DNA from: Saccharina japonica
Taxonomy: Eukaryota; Sar; Phaeophyceae; Laminariales; Laminariaceae
Direction of reading: 5' to 3'
Length of the DNA stretch: 64,000 nt
NCBI GenBank assembly: GCA_008828725.1
Contig: MEHQ01004057.1
Coordinates: 511,280-575,279, forward strand
The position numbers and the translations under genes were made by a program. The notes beneath the pieces are model-generated. The model saw only the letters and a list, made by a program, of their open reading frames with translations, had not been told where the DNA came from and did not search any database. Shown one piece after another: positions 22,401 through 31,629 of this stretch; the stretch's first letter is position 1; the number at the start of each line of letters is the position of its first letter.

Positions 22401-25065
22401 CGTTATTAATTCACCAGACGGAAGCGCTCTCAGCATACCGAAGGGGAGCTTTGATGCTTGGTCATAACGCCTGTTTTTGTACCGTAGATAGCACGCAATG
22501 TCTGCCGACACGCTCGGCAATATATATACCCTGGTACATACATTAATAGTGGAAAGGCGCGTTGACACAAGCCCCCCCGGCCAGTGAATCAAACACCGCA
22601 TACCCCATACACCCGCGGTACAACCAATTGCCAACACAATACTGTGCGGCCTTGATAAATACCCATACTTTCAAGGACAAAATTCAAAAGGACACCCACA
22701 GCCCCTTGCGACATGCGGTTCCCCGCGGAGCCAATGCCGTACGAGTACTGGTACTGTTTTGTGACCCACTTTATCGCCCAACCCTGATTGTATTATTTCC
22801 CCCACCCAACCACCGCCATCTTGACCGTTAACGCCGCCCGTGGCACTGGTGTAGTTACATGCACTCCATCGGGCTGGTGCATGGCGACATCAAGTCTTCC
22901 AATGTGCTGGTGAGCACCTGCGGTTCTGTGAAGCTGGCGGATTTTGGTACGTCCACCTTCGACCCCAGTGCCGGCAGCAACATCGCGGGCACTTTCCGGT
23001 AAGAGAGCGGGCGAAGAAGTAGTCTCTGATATTTCATCGGAAACTCGTGAAACAACTGCAGCATTTGTTCCACCTTGCTCCACACCCTCAGTCCATATTA
23101 TGTAGGTGACGAGGAATTTATATGGACACCAAGATCCTTGTCAGGGCATGGCATAAACAAGTACTACCTGTGCGTGCAGCAGGGGAAAATGTCACAAATC
23201 GTCTCCTCCGCATGATGAACGGAATCGAACACCCTACGAAGTACCACCTTATTTGAGTCTCAACACGGCAAAACGTCCCCAAACGTTTGGTATGTAGTTC
23301 TGACGTGGTGCGCAACGAAACAAACGTCGGCCTCAGGCAAATGTTTACGAACGAACGCATATATGTTACCACACGTTTTTTCTACCGTGCCATTTCGAGC
23401 TGTTGTTGATGATTCTGTATTTACGATGTGTCGGGGGAAATGTCTTTTTTTTTCCTCAAGGTACATGCCACCAGAGCGCATGGACGAGGGCAAGTTCGGT
23501 CCCGAGGGAGATGTCTGGGCGGCTGGAATGATGGTCGCGGAACTGATAGCCAAGCGGGTGCCCTTCGCGTCATGCAACACCCATGTGAGTGTTTGCTGCA
23601 GACACCGTGCGGCTGCCATATACCAGTACTCAAAAGGCAGCAGGATGGAGAAGGAGATTAACTACTGTAAACTCAACGTTTTTTTTTAAATCGATAGAAA
23701 AATAAATACCGAAAGTAGCAAAATTGTCCACCGAGTGACTCCATACAACCGCCGTCGAAGGCGCTGACCGCAGGTGGAGCACCGTTCGTCTTTTAGGGTT
23801 GTTAGCGTTAGGACGAAACAACAGACTTCGTAAAATATATACGTAGAAGGATAAAATGTTCCTGGTCGCAATATGGTATGGCATGGTAGGTTGTATAGTA
23901 TGGTGTGGTATGGTATGGTATGGTATGGCATGGTATGGTATGGTATGGTATGGCATGGCATGGTATGGTATGGTATGGTATGGTATGGTATGGCATGGTT
24001 CGCCTACTCACGAGTACAAGAATCAAGAAAATCCAAAACCTTTCGGTTGCTTACGGCAGAATGCCTCGGTCTTTGTCCACGACGATTGTCCACTGCCGTG
24101 TGCAGGTTGAGATGATGGAACAGCTGCTTGCCAACGACGACGACGCGATCGTGGAGCACGTTCTGCCCAAGAGCGCAGGGGCACCAGAGTCGGTCGCAAA
24201 CTTGGTGAGTGAGCTGCGAGGATAGTGGGGGCGTACTTGTCCAGTGATGCCGAAAGCAAAACAGCTTGTGCGAACACCGCCATATGGTTGTTGCTTACCT
24301 GGTATGACGTTCTTGCTTGCTTGCGTTTAGTTATTCCTTCCCATAGATAGCTAGCTGTTGGCGTTCTCGTATAGTTGCTGCCGTGTCTACAGTAATACTG
24401 CACTCTGTTGTCCGGTTTGTTGAATATCGACCAGAGCTTTGTTATCCCTACTGTATGTGCCAGGCACATTTTTATTTTAGAATAATATGACGCCCTGATT
24501 GTGTGTTTTATTAGGTGAAGGGGTGCCTGGTGATGGACCCTGCCAAGCGCCCGACCGCGAAGAAGCTGCTACTGTCCCCAGCCTTTGCTGCGCACGGGCT
24601 GCGCACTCCGAAAGACGCACAAATGGTGAGCCGTAGTATTAACTCACGGGCACTTAATTGTGCCCGAGGGTACACATATACGAAGTACGTAGACGTTTGC
24701 GCTTCTCTGCATTGTACTATACAACGAAAGAGCTTACTACGAACGGACTGTATGATGGTGTTGACGCTCACAACTGACTACGCTTGCAGATATTGGAGAG
24801 CTGGATGCGTGGCGACCCAAACGAAGCGCACGAGCCCCTCTTCTGCTGCGACGAAGATGACGACGACGACGACTTTGACGACGACGAATATGATGACAGT
24901 GGGATGTTCAACGAGGGCTTCAACTACCAGTCAGATGCCTTGTTGAGTTCCCCCGACCGCTTCCGTGTAAGAGCCGGTGGCATGAGCAACTCGGCCGCAA
25001 ATCTGCTGCGCAGCGCATCCCTCCTCGCCATGCCTACCCGCAACAAGGGCTTCGTACGGAGGTGA
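19455..25065 (+). CDS. Protein kinase with HGD catalytic loop, right copy, 8 exons, 446 aa
   Basis: Exons are 19,455-19,629; 21,102-21,262; 22,108-22,358; 22,855-22,998; 23,461-23,584; 24,106-24,204; 24,515-24,625; 24,790-25,065. Every junction is GT-AG and phases close, giving 1,341 bp. Residues 55-64 (VVGRGGTSSV) are the glycine loop, K79 the ATP-binding lysine and E95 (or E90) the helix C glutamate. Residues 205-212 (HGDIKSSN) are the catalytic loop, with Asp207 and Asn212 kept but Gly in place of the usual Arg. D225-F-G is the Mg-binding motif, GTFRYMPPE (241-249) closes the activation segment, and R330 is the helix H/I arginine. An acidic, low-complexity insert of about 40 residues lies between helices D and E (about 140-180), and an Asp/Glu-rich tail follows the domain (about 376-395). 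No membrane segment or signal peptide is seen. It is probably a cytosolic serine/threonine kinase; its substrate is unknown. Confidence 0.9.
20805..20893. mobile_element. Hairpin MITE-like element in kinase intron 1
   Basis: An inverted repeat whose centre pairs ACCGTTTGTAT with ATACAAACG; its outer part shares the GACAGAGTGGTA end with the element at 460-550. The left-arm equivalent is about 11,050-11,170, more diverged, so the insertion predates the inverted duplication. Confidence 0.5.
21540..22020 (-). repeat. Insertion with tRNA-like T-arm in kinase intron 2 (right only)
   Basis: The left copy lacks most of this sequence. On the minus strand, near 21,612-21,650, GTGAGTTCGAATCTCAT forms a complete T-arm with five pairs, and the sequence fits an internal B-box. 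It is joined to the dispersed block also found at 11,635-11,745. No convincing D-arm or acceptor stem is seen, so a SINE or tRNA-derived repeat is more likely than a tRNA gene. Confidence 0.4.
23868..23998. repeat. Short GGTAT pentanucleotide array, kinase intron 5 (right)
   Basis: About 25 units of GGTAT with several GGCAT variants. It is the homologue of the much longer array at 8,046-8,440, in inverted orientation. Confidence 0.9.
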
Positions 25066-25450
25066 GATCTCTCGATGGCCCTACGCAGTCTTTGTGGATA
25101 CGTTGACGAGTCTTCCTGGGGGACGGGACACACGAGTTCGCGTCGAGTACCGCGGGGCTAAGATTTTGTTTCGAGCGTAAATGGCCTTACGGTGAAAAAG
25201 AAAAACTTCCGCAAGAGGTGTTTCGACAGGCCAGGACCCAAAGCGAAGTCGGGTTTGACTAATATTTTTTGGGCGTGAGTCATGCCAAGTCGATAAATGC
25301 ATGTTATCGGCTCGCGTGCTAGCGCTCCTTTTCGTTGTTGAAGGAACGTGCCGCTTTCTGCTGGGATGAAAAGATCACCCCATGCACGCTCGTGTCACAG
25401 CCGTGATAGTGGTAATATATTTCGACGGGACCGTACACGCACCTGCCACA

Positions 25451-25700
25451 GACGCATGCTACGATAGGGGTGCGCCATGTTGTTTCTGAGACCTCCTCGC
25501 TTCAGGAACTCTATAACCCACCCAAAAACTGGCTTTCCAGTGAACATAAATGGCACCCGAAGAACAATCTAACGGCCTAAAGATCCAACGAAAAATGTTG
25601 CAGCACAAAATCGGAATTACGACGATTTTGGCTTAAGGAGCCTGTTCAGTCAGAAACGTTTTCAGCCAAAACGTGCTCGTACTTCTAGCGTGGAGTCGAA
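25451..25700. mobile_element. MITE family A copy downstream of the right kinase
   Basis: It begins GACGCATGCTACGATAGGG and contains the CTCGCTTCAGGA, GATTTTGGCTTAAGGAGCC and GCCAAAACGTGC blocks of the family. The distal end is degraded. The left arm has no copy between kinase and small gene. Confidence 0.65.
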
Positions 25701-25805
25701 ATTTACTTTCGAGGGAGTCGTCGTCGTTCCCAGCTATCTGGTGCTTACCTATCATTCTAGTTTAAAAAAGAGAATCCTAAAGGCGCGAGGTTCGAAACGT
25801 CTGAA

Positions 25806-26632
25806 ATGCTGCCGACAGTACCCGGCACGCATTTTGTAATGGTCAGGGTTCAGCATTCGTTACCCCCCCCCGCTTTCCCCCCAGAGCTAATCACGCCCGC
25901 ACCCCACCCCCCCAACACGCCCCTCGCCGATACCCTCAGCTCAGCCAACAACGAAGATGTGCACCAATCATGGCCGCGCAAGCATCTGAACGAGGTACGC
26001 TGGAGACGTATTCTAGAGACATTTTGTGACATTTTGCACTCGGGGTGCTACTGTAGCTTGTTTGTCAAACCACACACGTCCGTTTAGGTGACCTTAGTCA
26101 GATAAGTTAGCCCTCAAAAGGGTATGTCTTAGTAAGCAAATATTGCACACACCAAATTGATTCAACCCCATACGTACGTCTCCCGCCCGTCGTCCTATCA
26201 GGGACACGAGAATGGGGATTGATTCAGTATTATATCTTCGAGTAACGCTCACTGTTTCCCTCTGCGCGCCTCCCTTCCCTTCCGCCGCCCCCCACTACAC
26301 AGAATGGCGACAACAACTCCCGCATTTTTTCCGCGCAGGCGGTGAGAACCCTATCAATGCCGGCCCTTCTCGCCCCAAGAGGAAAACCACCCGCCCGCAG
26401 ATCCTCAGGCACCACCCGCGACCAGCCCATATGCGCCTCCGACAACTCACCGCTGCAGTTATCGTCTCCGAAGCACCATGCTGTCTCCCCGAGAGCAGCG
26501 CTCGTACCCGTTTCGGCCGACTGCTGCCCTGCGTGGCTTGAAGAGGGGGATTCCTCACCGTGCCCCCCGTTCCACGGACTCCAGTCCGTTTGGTCTTCCT
26601 CGAGTGAAGGGTCGCTCAGGTCTCAGTTCTGA
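25806..26632 (+). CDS. Small two-exon gene of unknown function, 160 aa, intact right copy
   Basis: Exon 1 is 25,806-25,994 (189 bp) and exon 2 is 26,339-26,632 (294 bp); both are whole codons, the junction is GAG|GTACGC to CGCAG|GCG in phase 0, and the stop is TGA. The protein begins MLPTVPGTHFVMV, has a Pro-rich centre (residues about 20-37), and a Ser/Pro/Arg-rich C-terminal half with SMPALLAPRGKPP, RRSSGTT and VPVSADCC. No signal peptide, membrane helix or known domain is visible. I chose the model because the left-arm copy keeps the same ATG, the same donor, the same 294-bp second exon and the same stop, with many synonymous differences. It lies about 740 bp downstream of the kinase, on the same strand. 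I do not recognise the family. Translation of a longer transcript with other exons is possible. Confidence 0.55.
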
Positions 26633-28560
26633 CTTTGGACGCAAGCTTCTGACGCGGCGAGAGAGCCGATACGTTGATTTACATGCTCCCCCCTCTCGGT
26701 AAGAGGGTATGGGTGGTTTGTCTTACCTGATGGGGCGGCGAAATACAGGCGGCATAATTTATTTTTAAAATCGGGGAGAGTTTATGGCCCGGGAGAGGGC
26801 TAGGGTGTAGGGTTGTCGTAGCAGATTGCCCGAATTTAGAAGCGTGTACCCCCTGTACGCGCGAAGGGTCTGGTTATCAGCTTATCGCTGTGCCGCCAGA
26901 AACATATATACCTGGTATTGAAAATCCTCTTGGAATGGAGGTGGTCGATCGAGTCGATCGAGTTGTTGTGTGCGGATTGTTTAGAGTAGAACGACTGCTG
27001 CGCGGTCTGCTGCTGGTGACGGCGGGGGTATCTCTTTGACCGGTCCCCGTCTGACAAGCAATGAGTTGGGGAAAGGGAGTCGTTAGCTAAGGAAAACAAA
27101 TGAAACCATACAAACGTGTGGATTTTATTTGGGGGACTGACTGCAGACTTTGTTTAGGCTTCGGTAGCCTTTTTGAAGTCGTTCCAGGGAAATCTGCCCG
27201 ATCCCCAAACAAATAAAAAAACAAACTTAACAGTCCGAGGGGGTGGCGAGCTTGGACTTTGCCACAGCAACGGGAGGGAAGAGGACCCCTGGCACGTCCC
27301 AACCCCAAGGGGGTCTGGGCCGTGTGAGGATAGCCCTGTGCCATCCATGTTCGGGGCAGATATACGGAGGGCGAGGCTCTTCAAGCCCACCTCCGATTAT
27401 AGGAAAGGATGGACACGTGGTCAGATTCGGCTTGTGTTGTTGTTACTGTACCATTGTATTTGGGGCATTGCGAGGTCGTTCTCTGGCAGGTGATCTCGTA
27501 AGAGTGGAGGAAGTGTAGGTTAAAGTTGTAGATTTTATCCCCGTTGAATTTTCAGGAGATTTGCGTACAGTATGTTTGACAGGGGGCGAACCCCCGTTAA
27601 GACCCCGGTCGAGGGGGGTCGGGAAAGTGCCACTTGCACGCCCAAAACTTTGGTGTCGGGAAATATTGTTGGAAAATAGATATCGCCGCGAAACGGCTTC
27701 ACCAAGCGCGGCGAATGTACCAGGCGAGTACAAGTAGACGAGGCATTCCCTATGCCTCTACCTACAGCTAGAAACAACTACTTACTGCGTCGAGACACGC
27801 CAGCGGGCGAGAGCACGGGGAGGGTATGGAGAAAGGTGTGCTTGTCTTTTGTGTGTCCCACCCACGCAGTATACGTAGTATAGTCTGTTTCATATATATG
27901 TGAAGGTTGTGTTGCACGCGTAGCAAGCGATGCAATATACAGTAGGTGGTAATCGTACAGTAGTCGTGTTGTTGTGGCAATCGTGTGGACGGGTACTACA
28001 CCTGTCGCGGTACGAATGGCGACGTAGGTGGGAACTACCAAACGGAGGGACGGGGGATTTCCTCATGTCATGCATGGCCGTAGTCGGGGGGGAGGGGGGG
28101 GTACTCGTGCACGGCCGTAGTCGTATGACCATAGACCCTCGCGTCCCTACAATGCCGGGACGGAGCACGTTGGGTTTTCACCAACCAGCCAGAGTCGGGG
28201 GGGGGGGTATTTATCGCGACGCACTTATGACGCGGGTTACGATAAGGGTATAATGTTCTGGCCAAACCTCCTTCCTGGCTGGCTCTTATTATTAATATAC
28301 TCCTCAACCAAAGAACTACACGATATTATTGGAACGTCATATATGCGTTCTACATGTTGCGTTCGTTGTCTACCTTGGCCGTCGGGTTTCACCTTTCTAT
28401 GGTTTCCCAAGATCAGTTGCTTGAATGAGGAATGTATCACATCAGATGCACACCTGAGGATATTCCGAGGAAGTAGGGGCATCTATATGGTGGCATGTGT
28501 ATTACCTACGTGCCACGAAAGAGTAGAGAAGTATCAAGTTGTAGCAGTGGGGGTGATAAC
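26633..28560 (-). other. Right-arm conserved block and flanks
   Basis: This is the inverted counterpart of 3,540-5,340. The parts at about 26,900-27,070 and 27,540-27,770 retain short frames in common with the left arm on the minus strand (see the entry at 3,540). The rest shows no gene. From 28,105 to 28,205 a G-run repeat interrupts the alignment. Confidence 0.35.
28105..28205 (+). mobile_element. G-run-associated dispersed repeat (R1) copy, right-arm specific
   Basis: It carries GTCGTATGACCATAGACCC, ATGCCGGGACGGAGCACG and TTTTCACCAACCAGCC between two G-runs. The left arm at 3,775-3,800 has an uninterrupted C/G-run at the same position, so the empty site is visible. Confidence 0.75.
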
Positions 28561-28625
28561 GGTGCCACGAAAGAGTAAGGCGGTAGGAGGAGGAGGAGTG
28601 GGAGGAGGAGGAGAAGTAGTTGTAT

Positions 28626-28671
<46 letters not shown>

Positions 28672-29205
28672 GGTGGTGGTAGTTGTAGTTGTAGTTGTAG
28701 TTGTAGTTGTAGTTGTAGTCGTGGTGGTAGTGGTGGTAGTGGTGGTAGTGGTAGTAGTGGTAGTAGTGGTAGTAGTAGTAGTAGTAATTGTTGTGGTTGT
28801 AGTTGTTGTTGTAGTTGTAGTTGTAGTTGTAGTTGTAGTTGTAGTCGTCGTAGTAGTTGTAGTTGTAGTGGTAGTTGTAGTTGTAGTTGTAGTCGTCGTA
28901 GTAGTCGTCGTAGTAGTTGTAGTTGTAGTGGTAGTAGTAGTTGTAGTGGTAGTAGTAGTAGTAGTAGTAGCAGCAGCAGTGATAGTGGCTGTCGGAAAAC
29001 AGAGGACAGAGAAAGAGGGGGAGGCCGCTGCAGTATTATGTCTGGTGTCGTTGCCGAGGGGACAGGAATGGTTCCAAGCAGGGCTGAAGTCGGAAGGTAC
29101 GGTTGCTCGAGGGTGTGGTTTCTCCTCCTCCAGGTGTTGTGATATTTGAGTAACTATACACAGCAACAGGCTGGCTCTAGCTTCGCTGCAGAGGTTTCTC
29201 CTTCG

Positions 29206-29256
<51 letters not shown>

Positions 29257-29370
29257 CAGTAGTAGTAGCAGTAGTAGTGGAGGTCGTAGTGGTGGTCGTA
29301 GTGGTGGTTGTTGTTGTTGTTATAGCAGTAGTAGCAGTAGTAGCAGCAGCAGCAGTAACAGTAGCCATAG
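28560..29370. repeat. Long GTA/GTTGTA trinucleotide and hexanucleotide tracts
   Basis: Two tracts (about 28,600-28,980 and 29,205-29,360) of GTA, GTTGTA, GTGGTA and GCA units, separated by about 220 bp of unique sequence. They produce poly-Val frames on one strand and poly-Thr frames on the other. The left arm has a far shorter equivalent near 1,820-1,980. Confidence 0.95.
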
Positions 29371-29489
29371 TCCTGTAGTACTGTAGTACCGGAGTATTGT
29401 AGTAGTCGCAGTGGTTGCAGGGGTTGTAGTCATAGTCGTAGTAATCGTAGTGGTCGTAGTGGTCGTAGTGGTAGTCGTAGTACTGTAGT

Positions 29490-29810
29490 AGTAATATACG
29501 AGGAGGAGGAGACGGAGGGCGAGGAAAAGAGGAAGAGGGAGGGGGGAGGAGGAGGAGGAGGAGGAGAAGGAGGAGGAGAAGGAGGAGGAGGAGGAGGAGG
29601 AGGAGAAGGAGGAGAAGGAGGAGGAGTGCTGTGAGTATACGCAGTAGTCGTAGTGATCGTAGTCGTAGTAGTCGTAGTGGTAGTCATAGCACTGCAGTAG
29701 TAGCACTGTAGTAGTAATATACGAGGAGGAAAGACGAGGGAAAAGGAAAGGGGGAGGAGGAGGGAGGCGGGAGGAGAAAGAGGAGGAGGAGGAATAGGAG
29801 TGCTGTGAGT
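29490..29810. repeat. GGA-rich purine tract
   Basis: Blocks of GGA/GAA triplets on the plus strand, interrupted by a GTCGTAGTGG segment that itself is repeated about 230 bp apart (near 29,450 and 29,680). A polypurine strand of this length could form triplex DNA. The left arm carries a matching CTC-rich tract. Confidence 0.85.
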
Positions 29811-31002
29811 ATACACACGGGTCGGCTTGGCTGAATGTGCACATGCGCAGCCACTGATAAGCACGTATCACTGCGTAGTTTTCCATTCGGCTTTCGGTGT
29901 GTACCACGTAGAGCGGTCTGTGGTCCTTGTCGGGTTGGGTTCGGTAGGTGTCGAAACCTCGGCGGTTAGCGTAACAATACATTAAACTAATTGAACGGTT
30001 AGGGCATCTGTTGTTTCTGGAAGAGAAACAGGGGTGCCCATAAAATAAAAACAAAACATGACCAACCATCCTTTTGTTCACATTCGGCCCTCCCAGGGGG
30101 GGGGGGGTACTCATTTGTTGCTTGCCTTAGTAATTTGACCATTGGGGAGGTGGGGGGGGGGCAACAATCACACGAAATAAAGCACTGGGCTAGGGGTGCT
30201 ATGCATCTCTCCCCCACGAACGTCTCGTGGTTTCTGTGGAACCCGAGCGCGCACATTCTATTTCAACCCGTCGGAGGGCCGAACGCATCAGCTCAGATCA
30301 ATCCGTACTATACAACGTGCAGATAGGTGTCGGTGTATGCATGTCGTAACCGACGGTGCGCCACATCTGTGTATGTCGAAGCTTGAACGGTGATGTGTCG
30401 ACCAGCCAGGGGTGGTATTGGCCAATGGCTTATTTTATGTGGGCGCCGCCGGGAGAGCCGGTGATGTTCGTTCTGGGATCGATACCCTCCTTTTAGACGC
30501 TGCTTAGAGATCAACGCCGTTATTTATTGGCGCCGTATAGGCGATCAGCAGCACACAGTATGGCGTCCGGGCGTGCGCATTTTGTCCAGGAAAACTTACC
30601 ATGCTGGGAGGCTTAAAAGTCTTGCTACGACTCGGATTGAGCGGTTATCTACACGAGTTGTACACGTCGGTGGTTTTTTAAACGCCTACAAATAGTGTAT
30701 GGGCCTCTTACGCACCTATTAGCGTTTACAACGTGACTTTGAGCCGAGGATTCACAAACGCGAAGACGGGTGTCCACATCATTTGAGCCTGCCTGCGCGA
30801 TGCGTGCTTCGACAGCGAGGTACGTCTTGTAGCACACTTTGTTTTGGCTGGAAACACTTTCTGAATGGCGCGGCTCCTTGACCCAAACATTGTCGGGAGT
30901 TCATTGTTGTGTTGCAATATCTTCATTTTATACTTAGACCGTGGGATTGTTCATGGGGTAGCACATTCATTTCCCTCCGCAGCTTTGATTCGGGTGACTT
31001 AC

Positions 31003-31257
31003 TGACGCATGCTTTTGCGATAGAGGTGCACCATGTTTTTTCTGAGCTCCCTCGCTTAAGGAGCGTCATACCTCACCGAAAAAAAGGATTTTGGTGGAAA
31101 ATATAAGTGCTGCCGGATGTGAAATAACATGACCGAAGTATACTCCGAAACATTATTCGTCACAAAAATGACGAAGTCCGACGAATTTGAGTTAAGGAAC
31201 CCGATCGTTCAGAAAACGATTCAGCGAAAAAGTGCTACCTGTACCGTAGCACGCGTC
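31003..31257. mobile_element. MITE family A copy
   Basis: A 255-bp element from GACGCATGCTTTTGCGATAG to the complement of GACGCGTGCTACGGTACAG, with the family subterminal CTCGCTTAAGGAGCGTCA. It faces the next copy, 126 bp away, in opposite orientation, so the pair forms a larger inverted repeat. Confidence 0.8.
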
Positions 31258-31382
31258 TAACTATTAGTGTAGAGCTCCTCAAGTGAAGGGCCTCAGGAAA
31301 ACAATAGCGCACCTTTACCGTAACGTTTTTTAGTCCAATCTTGCTAGCACTCTACGCCGGGCATCGGCTAGGGTGGACTTAT

Positions 31383-31629
31383 GACGCGTGCTACGGTAGA
31401 GGTAGCACGTTTCGGCTGAATCGTTTTCTGAACGATCGGGCCCCTTAACCCCAATTCGTCGGACTTTCATTTCTGTGACGAATAATGTTTCAGGGTATAC
31501 TTTGGTAATGAGATTTATCATCCGGCGGCACTTGTATTTTCCTCTAAACTCATTTTTTCGGTAAGGTATGGCGCTCCTTAAGTGAGGAGCTGAGGAAAAA
31601 TATGGTGCACCTCTATCGTAGCATGCCTC
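31383..31629. mobile_element. MITE family A copy
   Basis: A 247-bp element in the orientation of the copy at 2,462, which it resembles closely, including ACGATCGGG and CTTAAGTGAGGAGCT. Together with 31,003-31,257 it forms a head-to-head pair. Confidence 0.8.

Larger units (their letters stand above)
18120..30490. repeat. Right arm of large inverted duplication
   Basis: Reverse-complement partner of 640-14,080, with the same gene order running outward. Differences specific to this arm include about 350 bp of extra sequence in kinase intron 2 (about 21,540-22,020), a G-run repeat at about 28,105-28,205, and trinucleotide expansion at 28,560-29,370. The outermost recognisable match pairs the GTGGGCGCC region near 30,440 with 690-720. 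Confidence 0.9.

Noticed and set aside
28253..29166. Frames with poly-Val and poly-Thr tracts of up to about 300 codons
   Set aside because: They follow directly from GTA/GTTGTA trinucleotide repeats, with no non-repetitive coding sequence attached.
640..30490. Inverted arms as two alleles joined by mistake
   Set aside because: Intron divergence, different insertions, and separate coding changes in both kinases are larger than expected for alleles, though the gap near the axis leaves some doubt.
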